Positions 36,099 through 43,169 of a stretch of DNA of 48,199 bases are shown piece after piece. Below the pieces are notes generated by a model, which searched no databases, had not been told where the DNA came from, and was given only the letters and a program-made list of their open reading frames with translations. The position numbers were made by a program, and so were the translations under genes. The stretch spans positions 1 to 48,199 of the forward strand of contig UQZJ01000016.1 of the NCBI GenBank assembly GCA_900545495.1, given 5' to 3'. This stretch comes from an uncultured Eubacteriales bacterium (GTDB lineage Bacteria; Bacillota; Clostridia; Oscillospirales; Oscillospiraceae). The stretch's first letter is position 1, and every line of letters starts with the position of its first letter.

Positions 36099-37427
36099 AT
36101 GAGAAAATTTCTGGCCATTCTGGTCTGCAAGCTCATACGCTTTGTCGGTTCCTTTGTGGGGCGGGGCAGCAGCCTGCCCGGACAGATCGCGCTGAAGATC
36201 TGCCCCGACATTTTGCAGCGGGTGCAGCTTCCGCCGGAGATCATCGCCGTTACCGGCAGCAACGGCAAGACCTCCACGTCCGAGATGATCGCCCATGTGC
36301 TCACCGCCGCCGGAAAAAAGGTGGTGTTCAACCGGGAGGGCTCCAACCAGATCGAGGGCGTCACCACCATGCTGCTGTGCAGCAGCACCCTGACAGGACG
36401 GTGTAAGAGCGACGCGGTGGTCATCGAGTCCGATGAGCGCTACGCCCAGTACACCTTCCGCTATTTCCAGCCCACCCACTACGTCATCACCAACCTGTAC
36501 CGCGACCAGCTCACCCGCAACGGCCACCCTCAGTGGGTGTTCAAGTCCATCGAGCCCAGCATCGGCCCGGACTGCACGCTGATCCTCAACGCCGACGACC
36601 CGCTGGTGGCGCTGTTCGCCCGGGGACGGCAGAACCGGGTGGTCTGGTTCGGCATGGATCGCCAGCGCTTTTCCACCGACCACTGCACCGGCATCTATAA
36701 CGACGGGAAATACTGCCCGCTGTGCCACGCGCCCATGGCCTACGACTACTACCACTACAACCACATCGGCGCGTACCACTGCACGAAATGCGATTTTCAC
36801 CGGCCGGAGACGGCCTATACCGTCACCGACGCGGATCTGGATACCGGCTTCCTCACCATCAACGGCAGGGACCGCATCGAGCTGGCGTTCAAGAGCATCT
36901 ACAACGCCTATAACATTCTGGCCTGTTATACCGTGTGTGCGCTGGCGGGGGTGGACGGCGCGGATATCGCCCGCAGCATCAGCCGCTATGTGCTGAAGAA
37001 CGGCCGCATCGTCAACTGGCAGTACCAGACCATGCACGGCACGCTGCTGGCCTCCAAGCACGAGAACTCCGTGTCCTATGACCAGTCCCTGCGATACACG
37101 GTGCAGCAGAAGGAGCCCCACGCCGTCATCATCATCGTGGACGCGGTGAGCCGCAAGTATTTCACCAGCGAGACCAGCTGGCTGTGGGACATCGACTTCG
37201 GTATGCTGAACACGGAGAACACCTCCCACATTTATCTGCTGGGCAAATATGCCGACGATCTGTACGTCCGGTTCTCCTACACCGACGTGCCGCCGGAGAA
37301 GCTCAGCGCCTACGAGAGCATCAGCGAGGGCGTGGACGCCGCCGTGCGGGATGGCGTGACCCAAGCCTATACCATCACCTGTTTCTCCGACAAGGGCAAG
37401 TTCCTGTCGCTGGTCAATACGCTTTAA
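36099..37427 (+). CDS. MurT-like Mur ligase family protein
   Basis: A 442-residue protein resembling MurT, the ligase subunit that amidates D-Glu of lipid II. After an N-terminal hydrophobic helix come the P-loop VTGSNGKTST (51-60), the YVITNLYRDQL block, the zinc ribbon C206/C209 with C228/C231 that is diagnostic of MurT, and the C-terminal DUF1727 domain. Differences from what I recall of canonical MurT: the NPAGFNQ-type motif is replaced by ASKHENSVSYDQ (318-329), and SETSWLWD (357-364) stands where a GRDxSWLWD motif is usual. TAAGGAGGG precedes the ATG. Followed 13 bases later by the GatD-like gene. Confidence 0.82.
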   Translation: MRKFLAILVCKLIRFVGSFVGRGSSLPGQIALKICPDILQRVQLPPEIIAVTGSNGKTSTSEMIAHVLTAAGKKVVFNREGSNQIEGVTTMLLCSSTLTGRCKSDAVVIESDERYAQYTFRYFQPTHYVITNLYRDQLTRNGHPQWVFKSIEPSIGPDCTLILNADDPLVALFARGRQNRVVWFGMDRQRFSTDHCTGIYNDGKYCPLCHAPMAYDYYHYNHIGAYHCTKCDFHRPETAYTVTDADLDTGFLTINGRDRIELAFKSIYNAYNILACYTVCALAGVDGADIARSISRYVLKNGRIVNWQYQTMHGTLLASKHENSVSYDQSLRYTVQQKEPHAVIIIVDAVSRKYFTSETSWLWDIDFGMLNTENTSHIYLLGKYADDLYVRFSYTDVPPEKLSAYESISEGVDAAVRDGVTQAYTITCFSDKGKFLSLVNTL

Positions 37428-37440
37428 GGAGGGTCTGCAT

Positions 37441-38169
37441 ATGCGCATCCAGCTTTTGCATCTCTATCCCGATCTGATGAATCTGTACGGCGAGTACGCC
37501 AACGTGGCGGCACTGCGGCGCAGTCTGGAGCGGCAGGGGGCGGAGGTCGTCGTCCGCACCGGCACGCTGTATGAGGATATCGACTTCTCCAACGCGGACT
37601 TTGTCTACATGGGTGCCGGCACCGAAAGCGCCCAGCTTGTGGCGCTGGAGGATCTGCGCCGCTATACAGACGCCGTAGGCGCGGCGCTGGCGCGCGGCGT
37701 TGTGGTGCTGGCCACCGGCAACGCCATGGAGCTGTTCGGCAGCAGCATCACCTCGCCCGACGGCGCGGCGCACGCCGGACTGGGACTGTTCCCCTTCCGC
37801 ACCACCGTGTCCGACACGGCGCGCATACAGGGCGACTGTCTGGCGGTGGGCGCTGCCACCGGGCAGACGGCGGTGGGCTTTGTGAACAAGGCCAGCCAGA
37901 CCACGGAGGTCGCCCATCCGCTGTTCCACATGGAGCACGGCCCCGGCAACGCCGCTGATACGGCGGAGGACGGCGCGTGGGAGGGCAGCTTTTACGGCAC
38001 CCATCTCATCGGCCCTCTGCTGATGAAGAACCCCCACGTCAACGCCTACTTCACGGAGCTGCTGTGCCGCCGGGCGGGACTGCCCTATCAGGCGCAGGAC
38101 TGTCCCCACGAGCAGCGGGCCTACGAGGTGACGCTCCGCGCCTTACAGGAGCGGTTTCGTCAGCAGTAA
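37441..38169 (+). CDS. GatD-like glutamine amidotransferase homologue without catalytic Cys and His
   Basis: A 242-residue class I amidotransferase-like protein. LHLYPDLMNLYGEYANVAALRR and the GTHLIGPLLMKNP block place it with GatD, which feeds ammonia to MurT. But the nucleophile elbow, ICGGYQ-type in active enzymes, reads LATGNAMELFG (90-100) with Gly93 at the Cys position, and the catalytic His (LHGP in GatD) is Ile190 (LIGP). It should not hydrolyse glutamine. It may act as a structural partner, with MurT using free ammonia or doing another reaction. AAGGAGGG precedes the ATG. Confidence 0.78.
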   Translation: MRIQLLHLYPDLMNLYGEYANVAALRRSLERQGAEVVVRTGTLYEDIDFSNADFVYMGAGTESAQLVALEDLRRYTDAVGAALARGVVVLATGNAMELFGSSITSPDGAAHAGLGLFPFRTTVSDTARIQGDCLAVGAATGQTAVGFVNKASQTTEVAHPLFHMEHGPGNAADTAEDGAWEGSFYGTHLIGPLLMKNPHVNAYFTELLCRRAGLPYQAQDCPHEQRAYEVTLRALQERFRQQ

Positions 38170-38180
38170 ACACATAAAGC

Positions 38181-38223
38181 GCATAAAAAAAGAGACGCCC
38201 TGTAAGGCGTCTCTTTTTTATGC
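38181..38223. terminator. Bidirectional terminator after the GatD-like gene
   Basis: GCATAAAAAAAGAGACGCC pairs with GGCGTCTCTTTTTTATGC around a 6-base loop, between converging genes. Confidence 0.9.
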
Positions 38224-38229
38224 TTCTGT

Positions 38230-38640
38230 TCAGATGTACTGGCGCATACCCTCGGTGGCCACATCCTCGTCAGCGCTGACGGTGACGGTGAACTTCACGT
38301 CGTTCTTCTCGCTGAAGCGATCCAGCCACTGGAGGAAGTTCTCCACCGCCTGCCAGTCGGTGCTGCCGGCGATCTTGCACAGGTTGTCCACAAACACATG
38401 GGAGATATCGTAATTGCCCGCATACAGACCGCAAAGGAAACCGCGCAGGCAGTCAAAAGAATCCACATTGTACTCGCTGGCATTGACCAGACGCACATTG
38501 TAGCTGATGTCGTAGGTCATGTCGCGGCTGGGTTCGATGCAAACAACGCTGCCGGTCTCGGAATCCACGCTGGTGTGGATCAGCTCGATAAGCTGCTTCG
38601 TCTTACCTGCACCGTTCGCGCCCATGATCAGTCTAACCAT
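38230..38640 (-). CDS. Small P-loop NTPase of unknown function
   Basis: A 136-residue protein starting MVRLIMGANGAGKTKQLIEL, so Walker A (GANGAGKT, 7-14) is right at the N-terminus. A Walker B-like VFVDNLCKIAG is found near 82-92, and the rest is a small alpha/beta domain (DRFSEKNDVKFTVTVSADED). The length is too short for an ABC ATPase. Similar short P-loop proteins occur in Clostridia without known role. AAAGGAG precedes the ATG. It is monocistronic with its own promoter. Confidence 0.75.
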   Translation of the reverse strand: MVRLIMGANGAGKTKQLIELIHTSVDSETGSVVCIEPSRDMTYDISYNVRLVNASEYNVDSFDCLRGFLCGLYAGNYDISHVFVDNLCKIAGSTDWQAVENFLQWLDRFSEKNDVKFTVTVSADEDVATEGMRQYI

Positions 38641-38689
38641 AAGAAATCACTCCTTTGTCATAGATGGAGTTGGTTCTACTCCTGTCTGT

Positions 38690-38718
38690 AGAATACCATA
38701 CCATGTAAAAAATAGCAA
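38690..38718 (-). promoter_or_regulatory. Promoter of the small P-loop NTPase gene
   Basis: Leftward -35 TTGCTA (38718-38713), 17-bp spacer, -10 TATTCT (38695-38690) preceded by TGg. Confidence 0.6.
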
Positions 38719-38753
38719 CGAAAAAAAGAGGCTCTTTTTTTGGGCAAAACGCC

Positions 38754-40091
38754 TTACCGTCCCAGCTTGGCCAGCAGCGTTCCGCGCAGCTCCTCGTAGC
38801 CGGGCTTGCCCAGCAGTGCGAACATATTCTTCTTATAGGCCTCCACGCCCGGCTGGTCGAAGGGGTTCACATCCAGCAGGTAGCCGCTGAGACCGCAGGC
38901 GTACTCGAAGAAGTAGATGAGCTGTCCCATCACACTCTCGTCCAGCCCACCGGTGTACAGGGTGATGTTGGGGACGCCGCCCTCCACATGGGCCAGCAGC
39001 GTGCCGTCCATGGCCTGCTCGCGGATGAAGTCCATGCTCTTGCCCGCCAGGAAGTTCAGGCCGTCGCCGTCCGTCTCGTCGTAGGGGACGGGGTTCTCGT
39101 GCTGCGACGGGCCGAAACGCACCACCGTCTCAAAGAGATGGCGCTCGCCCTGCTGGATATACTGCCCCATGGAGTGCAGGTCGGCGGTGAACTCCACGCT
39201 GGCGGGGAACAGACCCTTGCCCTCCTTGCCCTCGGACTCGCCGTACAGCTGCTTCCACCACTCGGCCATAAACCGGAAGCAGGGCTCATAGGCCGCCAGG
39301 ATCTCGATCTTCTTGCCGCAGCGGTACAGCTCGTACCGGGCGGCGGCGTACTGCCATGCGGGATTAGCGCTCATGTCCGCCGCCGTGCAGGTGTCCATCA
39401 TCTCGCGGGCGCCGTTCATCAGGGCGTCGATGTCGATGCCCGCCACGGCGATGGGCAGCAGCCCCACGGCGGTCAGCACGCTGTACCGGCCGCCCACGTC
39501 GTCGGGCACCACAAACGTCTCATAGCCCTTGGCGTCCGCCAGAGACTTCAGCGCGCCTCTGTGCCGGTCGGTGGTGGCGTAGATGCGCTTGGCGGCCTCC
39601 TCCGGGCCGTACTTCTTCTCCAGCAGCTCGCGGAAGAAGCGGAACGCCACCGCCGGCTCTGTGGTGGTGCCGGATTTGGAGATGACATTGACGGAGAAGT
39701 CCACGCCGTCCAGCAGCTCCACGATCTCGCTCATGTAGTCGGAGGACAGGCCGTTGCCCACGAAGTAGATGTTGGGGGTGTCCTTCTTTTTCAGATTGTA
39801 GTTGGGGGAGCGCAGGCACTCGATCACGCCCCGGGCGCCCAGATAGGAGCCGCCGATGCCGATGACCACCAGCGCCTGAGAGTCCGCCTTGATGCGCGCT
39901 GCCGCGGCCTTGATGCGGGCAAACTCCTCCTTGTCGTAGTTCTCCGGCAGGCGCACCCAGCCGGTAAAGTCGCTGCCGGCGCCGTCACCCTTTTGCAGAT
40001 GGTCGTGGGCGATGCGCAGGCGGGGCGCCAGCGCCGCCTCGTAGGGCAGCGGGATAAAGCTGTTGCAGCTATTGAGGTCCACACGGATCAT
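38754..40091 (-). CDS. pgi: Glucose-6-phosphate isomerase
   Basis: A 445-residue glycolytic enzyme interconverting glucose-6-phosphate and fructose-6-phosphate. VIGIGGSYLGARGVIE, the sugar-phosphate loop VISKSGTTTEPAVAF, the VGGRYSVLTAVGLLP signature and the C-terminal DQPGVEAYKKNMFALLG with the active-site Lys are all present. The length matches the short bacterial form. AAGGAGG lies 9 bases before the ATG. A potential -10 TATAAT lies leftward at 40153-40148. Not obviously in an operon. Confidence 0.96.
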   Translation of the reverse strand: MIRVDLNSCNSFIPLPYEAALAPRLRIAHDHLQKGDGAGSDFTGWVRLPENYDKEEFARIKAAAARIKADSQALVVIGIGGSYLGARGVIECLRSPNYNLKKKDTPNIYFVGNGLSSDYMSEIVELLDGVDFSVNVISKSGTTTEPAVAFRFFRELLEKKYGPEEAAKRIYATTDRHRGALKSLADAKGYETFVVPDDVGGRYSVLTAVGLLPIAVAGIDIDALMNGAREMMDTCTAADMSANPAWQYAAARYELYRCGKKIEILAAYEPCFRFMAEWWKQLYGESEGKEGKGLFPASVEFTADLHSMGQYIQQGERHLFETVVRFGPSQHENPVPYDETDGDGLNFLAGKSMDFIREQAMDGTLLAHVEGGVPNITLYTGGLDESVMGQLIYFFEYACGLSGYLLDVNPFDQPGVEAYKKNMFALLGKPGYEELRGTLLAKLGR

Positions 40092-40180
40092 AGGATGATT
40101 CCTCCTTGGTAAAAGACGTCTTTTTCGGTGTTTTCCATCTTACAACGATTATATCCAAATTACAAGGGGAAAAAGGCCGC

Positions 40181-41332
40181 CTACGCCGCGAAAACCGCCA
40201 TGCGCAGAAGCTGGGTGAATACCTGCCCCCAGCTGCGCCGCGCCACGGCCTCCTCCGCCACCAGCGGCACGGTCAGCAGCACCGTGTCGCCGTCCAGCAC
40301 GGACAGCTCACCCAACCGCTGCCCGGCCTCCACCGGAGCGGCGACCTGCGGCTCCAGCGTAACGGTGCGGGTCAGGCCGCCGGCCTTGGCCTTTTCCACC
40401 AGCACGGCGGTGTTCTCTGCCTCCGGTACCGGCTGTACGGCGTCCGACGCGCCCATGGCTACCGCCACCGGCGTCAGCGGCTCCGGCGGCAGGGCGTCCG
40501 CCAGCGTGTAGGTGGAAAAGCCGTAGTTCAGCAGCGCCTTGGCGTCCTTGGCGCGGGTGTCCTTGTCCGGCGCTTTCATGATGACGGCGATCAGCTCCAT
40601 GCCGTCCCGCTCCGCCGTGGCGCTGATGCAGTACCCCGCCGAGGCGGTGTAGCCGGTCTTGAGACCGGTGGCGCCATCATAGAAGCGGATGAGCTTATTG
40701 GTGTTGGCCAGCTGAAAAGCGCCGTCCCGGATGGTGTCCATCCAGATAGTGGTGAAGCGCCGTATGTCCGGATGGTGCAGCAGCAGCTCCCGGCTCATAA
40801 GGGCGATATCGTGGGCGCTGGTGACGTGTCCCTCCGCCGTTAGGCCGGTGCAGTTGACAAAATGGGTGTCCGCCATGCCCAGCTCAGAGGCCCGACGGTT
40901 CATCTGCTCCACGAACAGCTCGTGTACGCCGGCGACCTTCTCCGCCAGCGCCACCGCCGCGTCGTTGCCGGAGGCCACGCACACCGATTTCAGCAGCTCC
41001 TCCACCGTGATCTGTTCGCCCTCCGCCAGATAGACCTGACTGCCGCCCATCCCGGCGGCCGCAGCACTGACCGTCACCACGTCGTCGTAGCCGATAGTGC
41101 CGCTGTCGATGGCCTCCATGGTCAGCAGCAGCGTCATGATCTTGGTGACGCTGGCGGGCTCCAGCTGCTCGTGCTCGTTCTGCGCGAACAGTACCTGCCC
41201 CGTGGAACGCTCCATCAGCAGCGCCGCCCGGCTGGTGATGGGCAGCTCCACCGCATCCGCCCGCACCGGGTACAGCCCCAGCGCGCACAGCATCGCCGTC
41301 AGCAGACAGATCGTGCGCCGTATCTTCCTCAT
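40181..41332 (-). CDS. D-alanyl-D-alanine carboxypeptidase (penicillin-binding protein, S11)
   Basis: A 383-residue DacF/PBP5-type enzyme that trims the terminal D-Ala of peptidoglycan stem peptides at the cell surface. A Sec signal peptide covers about 1-27 (cleavage near ADA). The three penicillin-binding motifs are SVTK (61-64), SGN (121-123) and KTG (225-227). A PBP5-like beta domain follows and the C-terminus has a likely amphipathic membrane anchor (WGQVFTQLLRMAVF). GGGAGGGG precedes the ATG. Divergent from tRNA-Gly. Confidence 0.93.
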   Translation of the reverse strand: MRKIRRTICLLTAMLCALGLYPVRADAVELPITSRAALLMERSTGQVLFAQNEHEQLEPASVTKIMTLLLTMEAIDSGTIGYDDVVTVSAAAAGMGGSQVYLAEGEQITVEELLKSVCVASGNDAAVALAEKVAGVHELFVEQMNRRASELGMADTHFVNCTGLTAEGHVTSAHDIALMSRELLLHHPDIRRFTTIWMDTIRDGAFQLANTNKLIRFYDGATGLKTGYTASAGYCISATAERDGMELIAVIMKAPDKDTRAKDAKALLNYGFSTYTLADALPPEPLTPVAVAMGASDAVQPVPEAENTAVLVEKAKAGGLTRTVTLEPQVAAPVEAGQRLGELSVLDGDTVLLTVPLVAEEAVARRSWGQVFTQLLRMAVFAA

Positions 41333-41408
41333 TATAAGACCCCTCCCTGCGTTTTTTCTATCCCTATGCCCACAGGAGAGAAATCATGCGCTTCGACAGA
41401 AATTGCGG

Positions 41409-41437
41409 TTGCAAAACCCGTGCCGACCTGCTATAAT
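41409..41437 (+). promoter_or_regulatory. Promoter of tRNA-Gly
   Basis: -35 TTGCAA (41409-41414), 17-bp spacer, perfect -10 TATAAT (41432-41437) preceded by TGc; 10 bases before the tRNA. Confidence 0.75.
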
Positions 41438-41447
41438 AGCAACGTTC

Positions 41448-41521
41448 GCAGGGTTGGTATATCGGTATTACAGCGGCTTCCCAAGCCGTTAAGGCGGGTT
41501 CGACTCCCGTACCCTGCTCCA
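41448..41521 (+). tRNA. tRNA-Gly (anticodon CCC)
   Basis: Cloverleaf with acceptor GCAGGGT/ACCCTGC, discriminator T and encoded CCA. Anticodon stem GCGGC/GCCGT closes loop TTCCCAA, giving anticodon CCC. T-arm GCGGGTTCGACTCCCGT. Confidence 0.93.
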
Positions 41522-41531
41522 AGTGAATGAG

Positions 41532-41577
41532 CTCCGTTTTTCGAATATTTTGTCGAAAAGCGGAGTTCTTCTTTTCC
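41532..41577 (+). terminator. Terminator of tRNA-Gly
   Basis: CTCCG plus TTTTTCGA pairs with TCGAAAAG plus CGGAG around an AT-rich loop, followed by TTCTTCTTTT. Confidence 0.75.
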
Positions 41578-41815
41578 GCAAAGTTTTGATTTATCAGGGC
41601 TTTTTTACTTTGCTGATTGGAGGCAGGCACAGCAAAACTCTCAAAATGCGGAACGATTAATTTTGCGCAAGATCGTTATTCGAACACGGTTTTCTCATCA
41701 AAACCTGCGGCTTATCCGCAAAAATTTTCTGGCGGTTGCCTGTGCAGAGACAACAAACGATTACCTATCGCAATAACAAAGATGGCTTTTTATGGATGGC
41801 CTAATCTGCTGTAGT
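41578..41815. other. AT-richer intergenic stretch left of the toxin remnant
   Basis: No supported gene. Base composition is lower in GC than the chromosome around it, in keeping with the toxin/immunity island that begins at 41832. An open frame at 41617-41814 shows no recognisable protein and no good RBS. It may be decayed foreign DNA. Confidence 0.45.
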
Positions 41816-41831
41816 AGAAAGGAAATCGTTT

Positions 41832-42337
41832 GTGCGTAGTCTGAAATATAGATACTGAAAATCCGTCATCGATCTTCGAAGATGCATGGACTGCAAAAGG
41901 CTGCAAGGGAAAATTTACTTGCCCCATGATTTTATTCCAGAAGAACCGCCGCTCCATCCTAACTGCGCTGCTCTATACAGTGGTTAGAGGCAAGAACGGC
42001 CGGCACAGCAACAAAGATTGGCTTACGGGGTGCCGACTGGTGGCTGAAAACATTTCGTCGGCTCCCTGGATACTACATAACCGAGGACGAAGCCACACAA
42101 TTAGGATGGATTCCGATTTTAGCAAATCTCGCCATTGTCGCTCCGGGTAAGATGCTGACAAAGGGCGTTTACAAAAACAGGGACAAGCGGCTCCCAGATG
42201 TACCTGGACGAATATGGTACGAGGCTGACATCAATTACTCTTTCGGTTACCGGGGCGGAGAACGAATTCTCTACTCTAACGACGGATTGATCTTTGCCAC
42301 TTACGACCATTATGCTACGTTTGTCGAAATTGTTTGA
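41832..42337 (+). pseudogene. Broken phage-minor-head-type protein with C-terminal barnase RNase domain
   Basis: Reading GTG 41832 (AGAAAGGA upstream) gives MRSLKYRY, a TGA at 41856-41858 where Trp is expected, then RRCMDCKRLQGKIY and EEPPLHPNC, the Cys/His pattern of Mu F/SPP1 gp7-like head proteins. One base appears deleted near 41966: shifting frame there restores HPNC-RC and continues through AGTATKIGLRGADWWLKT to a full barnase fold ending at 42337. Barnase residues equivalent to R59 (NRDKRL), E73 (YEADINY), R83/R87 (GYRGGER) and H102 (TYDHYATF) are all kept; the K27 equivalent is Glu (YITEDEA). With one stop and one frameshift it should not yield the toxin. It lies 17 bases before the barstar gene. 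Confidence 0.82.
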
Positions 42338-42354
42338 CAGAAAGGAGTTTTGCT

Positions 42355-42663
42355 ATGAATCACTATGCATATACGCCTATCACAACTGACCCCGTTTTGC
42401 TGAATCTGACCGGCTGCAAGGACTGGGGTACATTACACCAACGTATCCACGAGGCTTTCGGGTTTCCGGACTACTACGGGGAAAACTGGGACGCCATGTG
42501 GGATTGCCTGACAGATGTATTTCTGCCGCCGGTGCAAAGGCGCATTGTTGTGGAGGGCTTTGCCGCCATGCCCCAAGAGCTGCGGGAGTACGCTGCTCCG
42601 ATGCGGGAAATCTTTCGCGACCTTCAGGAGAAGTATTCTTGGGTCTCGGTAACATACCGCTGA
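42355..42663 (+). CDS. Barstar family RNase inhibitor (immunity protein)
   Basis: A 102-residue protein. The hallmark of barstar is clear in LLNLTGCKDWGTLHQRIHEAFGFPDYYGENWDAMWDCLTDVF, with YGENWDAMWDCL being the inhibitory helix-loop that blocks the RNase active site and its acidic residues. AAAGGAG lies 8 bases before the ATG at 42355. The frame is intact over the whole length, unlike the toxin gene just upstream, which it would neutralise. It is followed by a strong terminator. Its composition is less GC-rich than the chromosomal neighbours. Confidence 0.92.
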   Translation: MNHYAYTPITTDPVLLNLTGCKDWGTLHQRIHEAFGFPDYYGENWDAMWDCLTDVFLPPVQRRIVVEGFAAMPQELREYAAPMREIFRDLQEKYSWVSVTYR

Positions 42664-42694
42664 TTGTGGACACAACAAAAGTGGTGGGTGGTCA

Positions 42695-42738
42695 CAAAAA
42701 AGTGAGGGACACACTTCTGTGTGTCCCTCACTTTTTTG
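42695..42738 (+). terminator. Terminator after barstar
   Basis: 20-nt perfect arms, CAAAAAAGTGAGGGACACAC with its complement, around TTCT, with T6 tail. Confidence 0.92.
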
Positions 42739-42753
42739 CGAGCGGCGATTTTG

Positions 42754-42790
42754 AAGCAGCCCACCCTTGCTGCGCAAGGGTGGGCTGCTT
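42754..42790 (-). terminator. Hairpin at the end of the FAD-oxidoreductase operon
   Basis: 17-bp perfect stem AAGCAGCCCACCCTTGC/GCAAGGGTGGGCTGCTT with a 3-base loop, 16 bases past the DUF1667 stop. No long T-run follows. Confidence 0.7.
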
Positions 42791-42806
42791 ACTGATAGTA
42801 TAGCTA

Positions 42807-43169
42807 TTATATCCGCGCCACGTTCTTGGAGGCGACCACGTCCACGCCGGTGCCGCAGACGTTTTGCAGCACCACATCGCCGATGGCGGCGGGGGCGTGT
42901 ACCGTCACGGTACGCAGGGCGCGGGCCACCTCGTGAACCAGCGCCTTGGGGACCTCTCCGGCGGTGCGCACCGGCAACACCGGCAGCGCCGCGCCCTCAA
43001 TGGCCACCGTGCCGGTGACCGTCCGTGCCGGGGCTACGCACTCTTTTTTGGCATAGGCCTCGCCGCGAGGGCAGGTGTTGCCGCTGACGGAGGTCACGAC
43101 GCCATTTTCCACCTCGGCGGTGAGCTGGCAGCCCATGGGACAGCCGATGCAGATCAATTCGCGTTTCAT
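42807..43169 (-). CDS. DUF1667 domain protein
   Basis: A 120-residue protein with four conserved Cys: C7-x2-C10-x3-C14 and C33 (ICIGCPMGC ... NTCPRGE), consistent with a metal or Fe-S site. The C-terminal part (IGDVVLQNVCGTGVDVVASKNV) is typical of DUF1667. In Firmicutes this family stands next to two FAD-dependent oxidoreductases in an alternative anaerobic glycerol-3-phosphate dehydrogenase-like set, as here. It overlaps the upstream gene by 4 bases (ATGA). Probably an electron-transfer subunit; this is inference from context. Confidence 0.85.
   Translation of the reverse strand: MKRELICIGCPMGCQLTAEVENGVVTSVSGNTCPRGEAYAKKECVAPARTVTGTVAIEGAALPVLPVRTAGEVPKALVHEVARALRTVTVHAPAAIGDVVLQNVCGTGVDVVASKNVARI

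Noticed and set aside
41856..41858. Reading the in-frame TGA of the toxin as Trp (alternative genetic code).
   Set aside because: Many intact genes in the window use TGA as their stop and TGG for Trp, and the same gene also has a frameshift, so decay is the simpler explanation.
41448..42800. A tRNA-Gly-integrated mobile element with duplicated attachment site.
   Set aside because: No second copy of the tRNA 3' end and no integrase were seen to the right of the barstar gene; only the composition hints at transfer.
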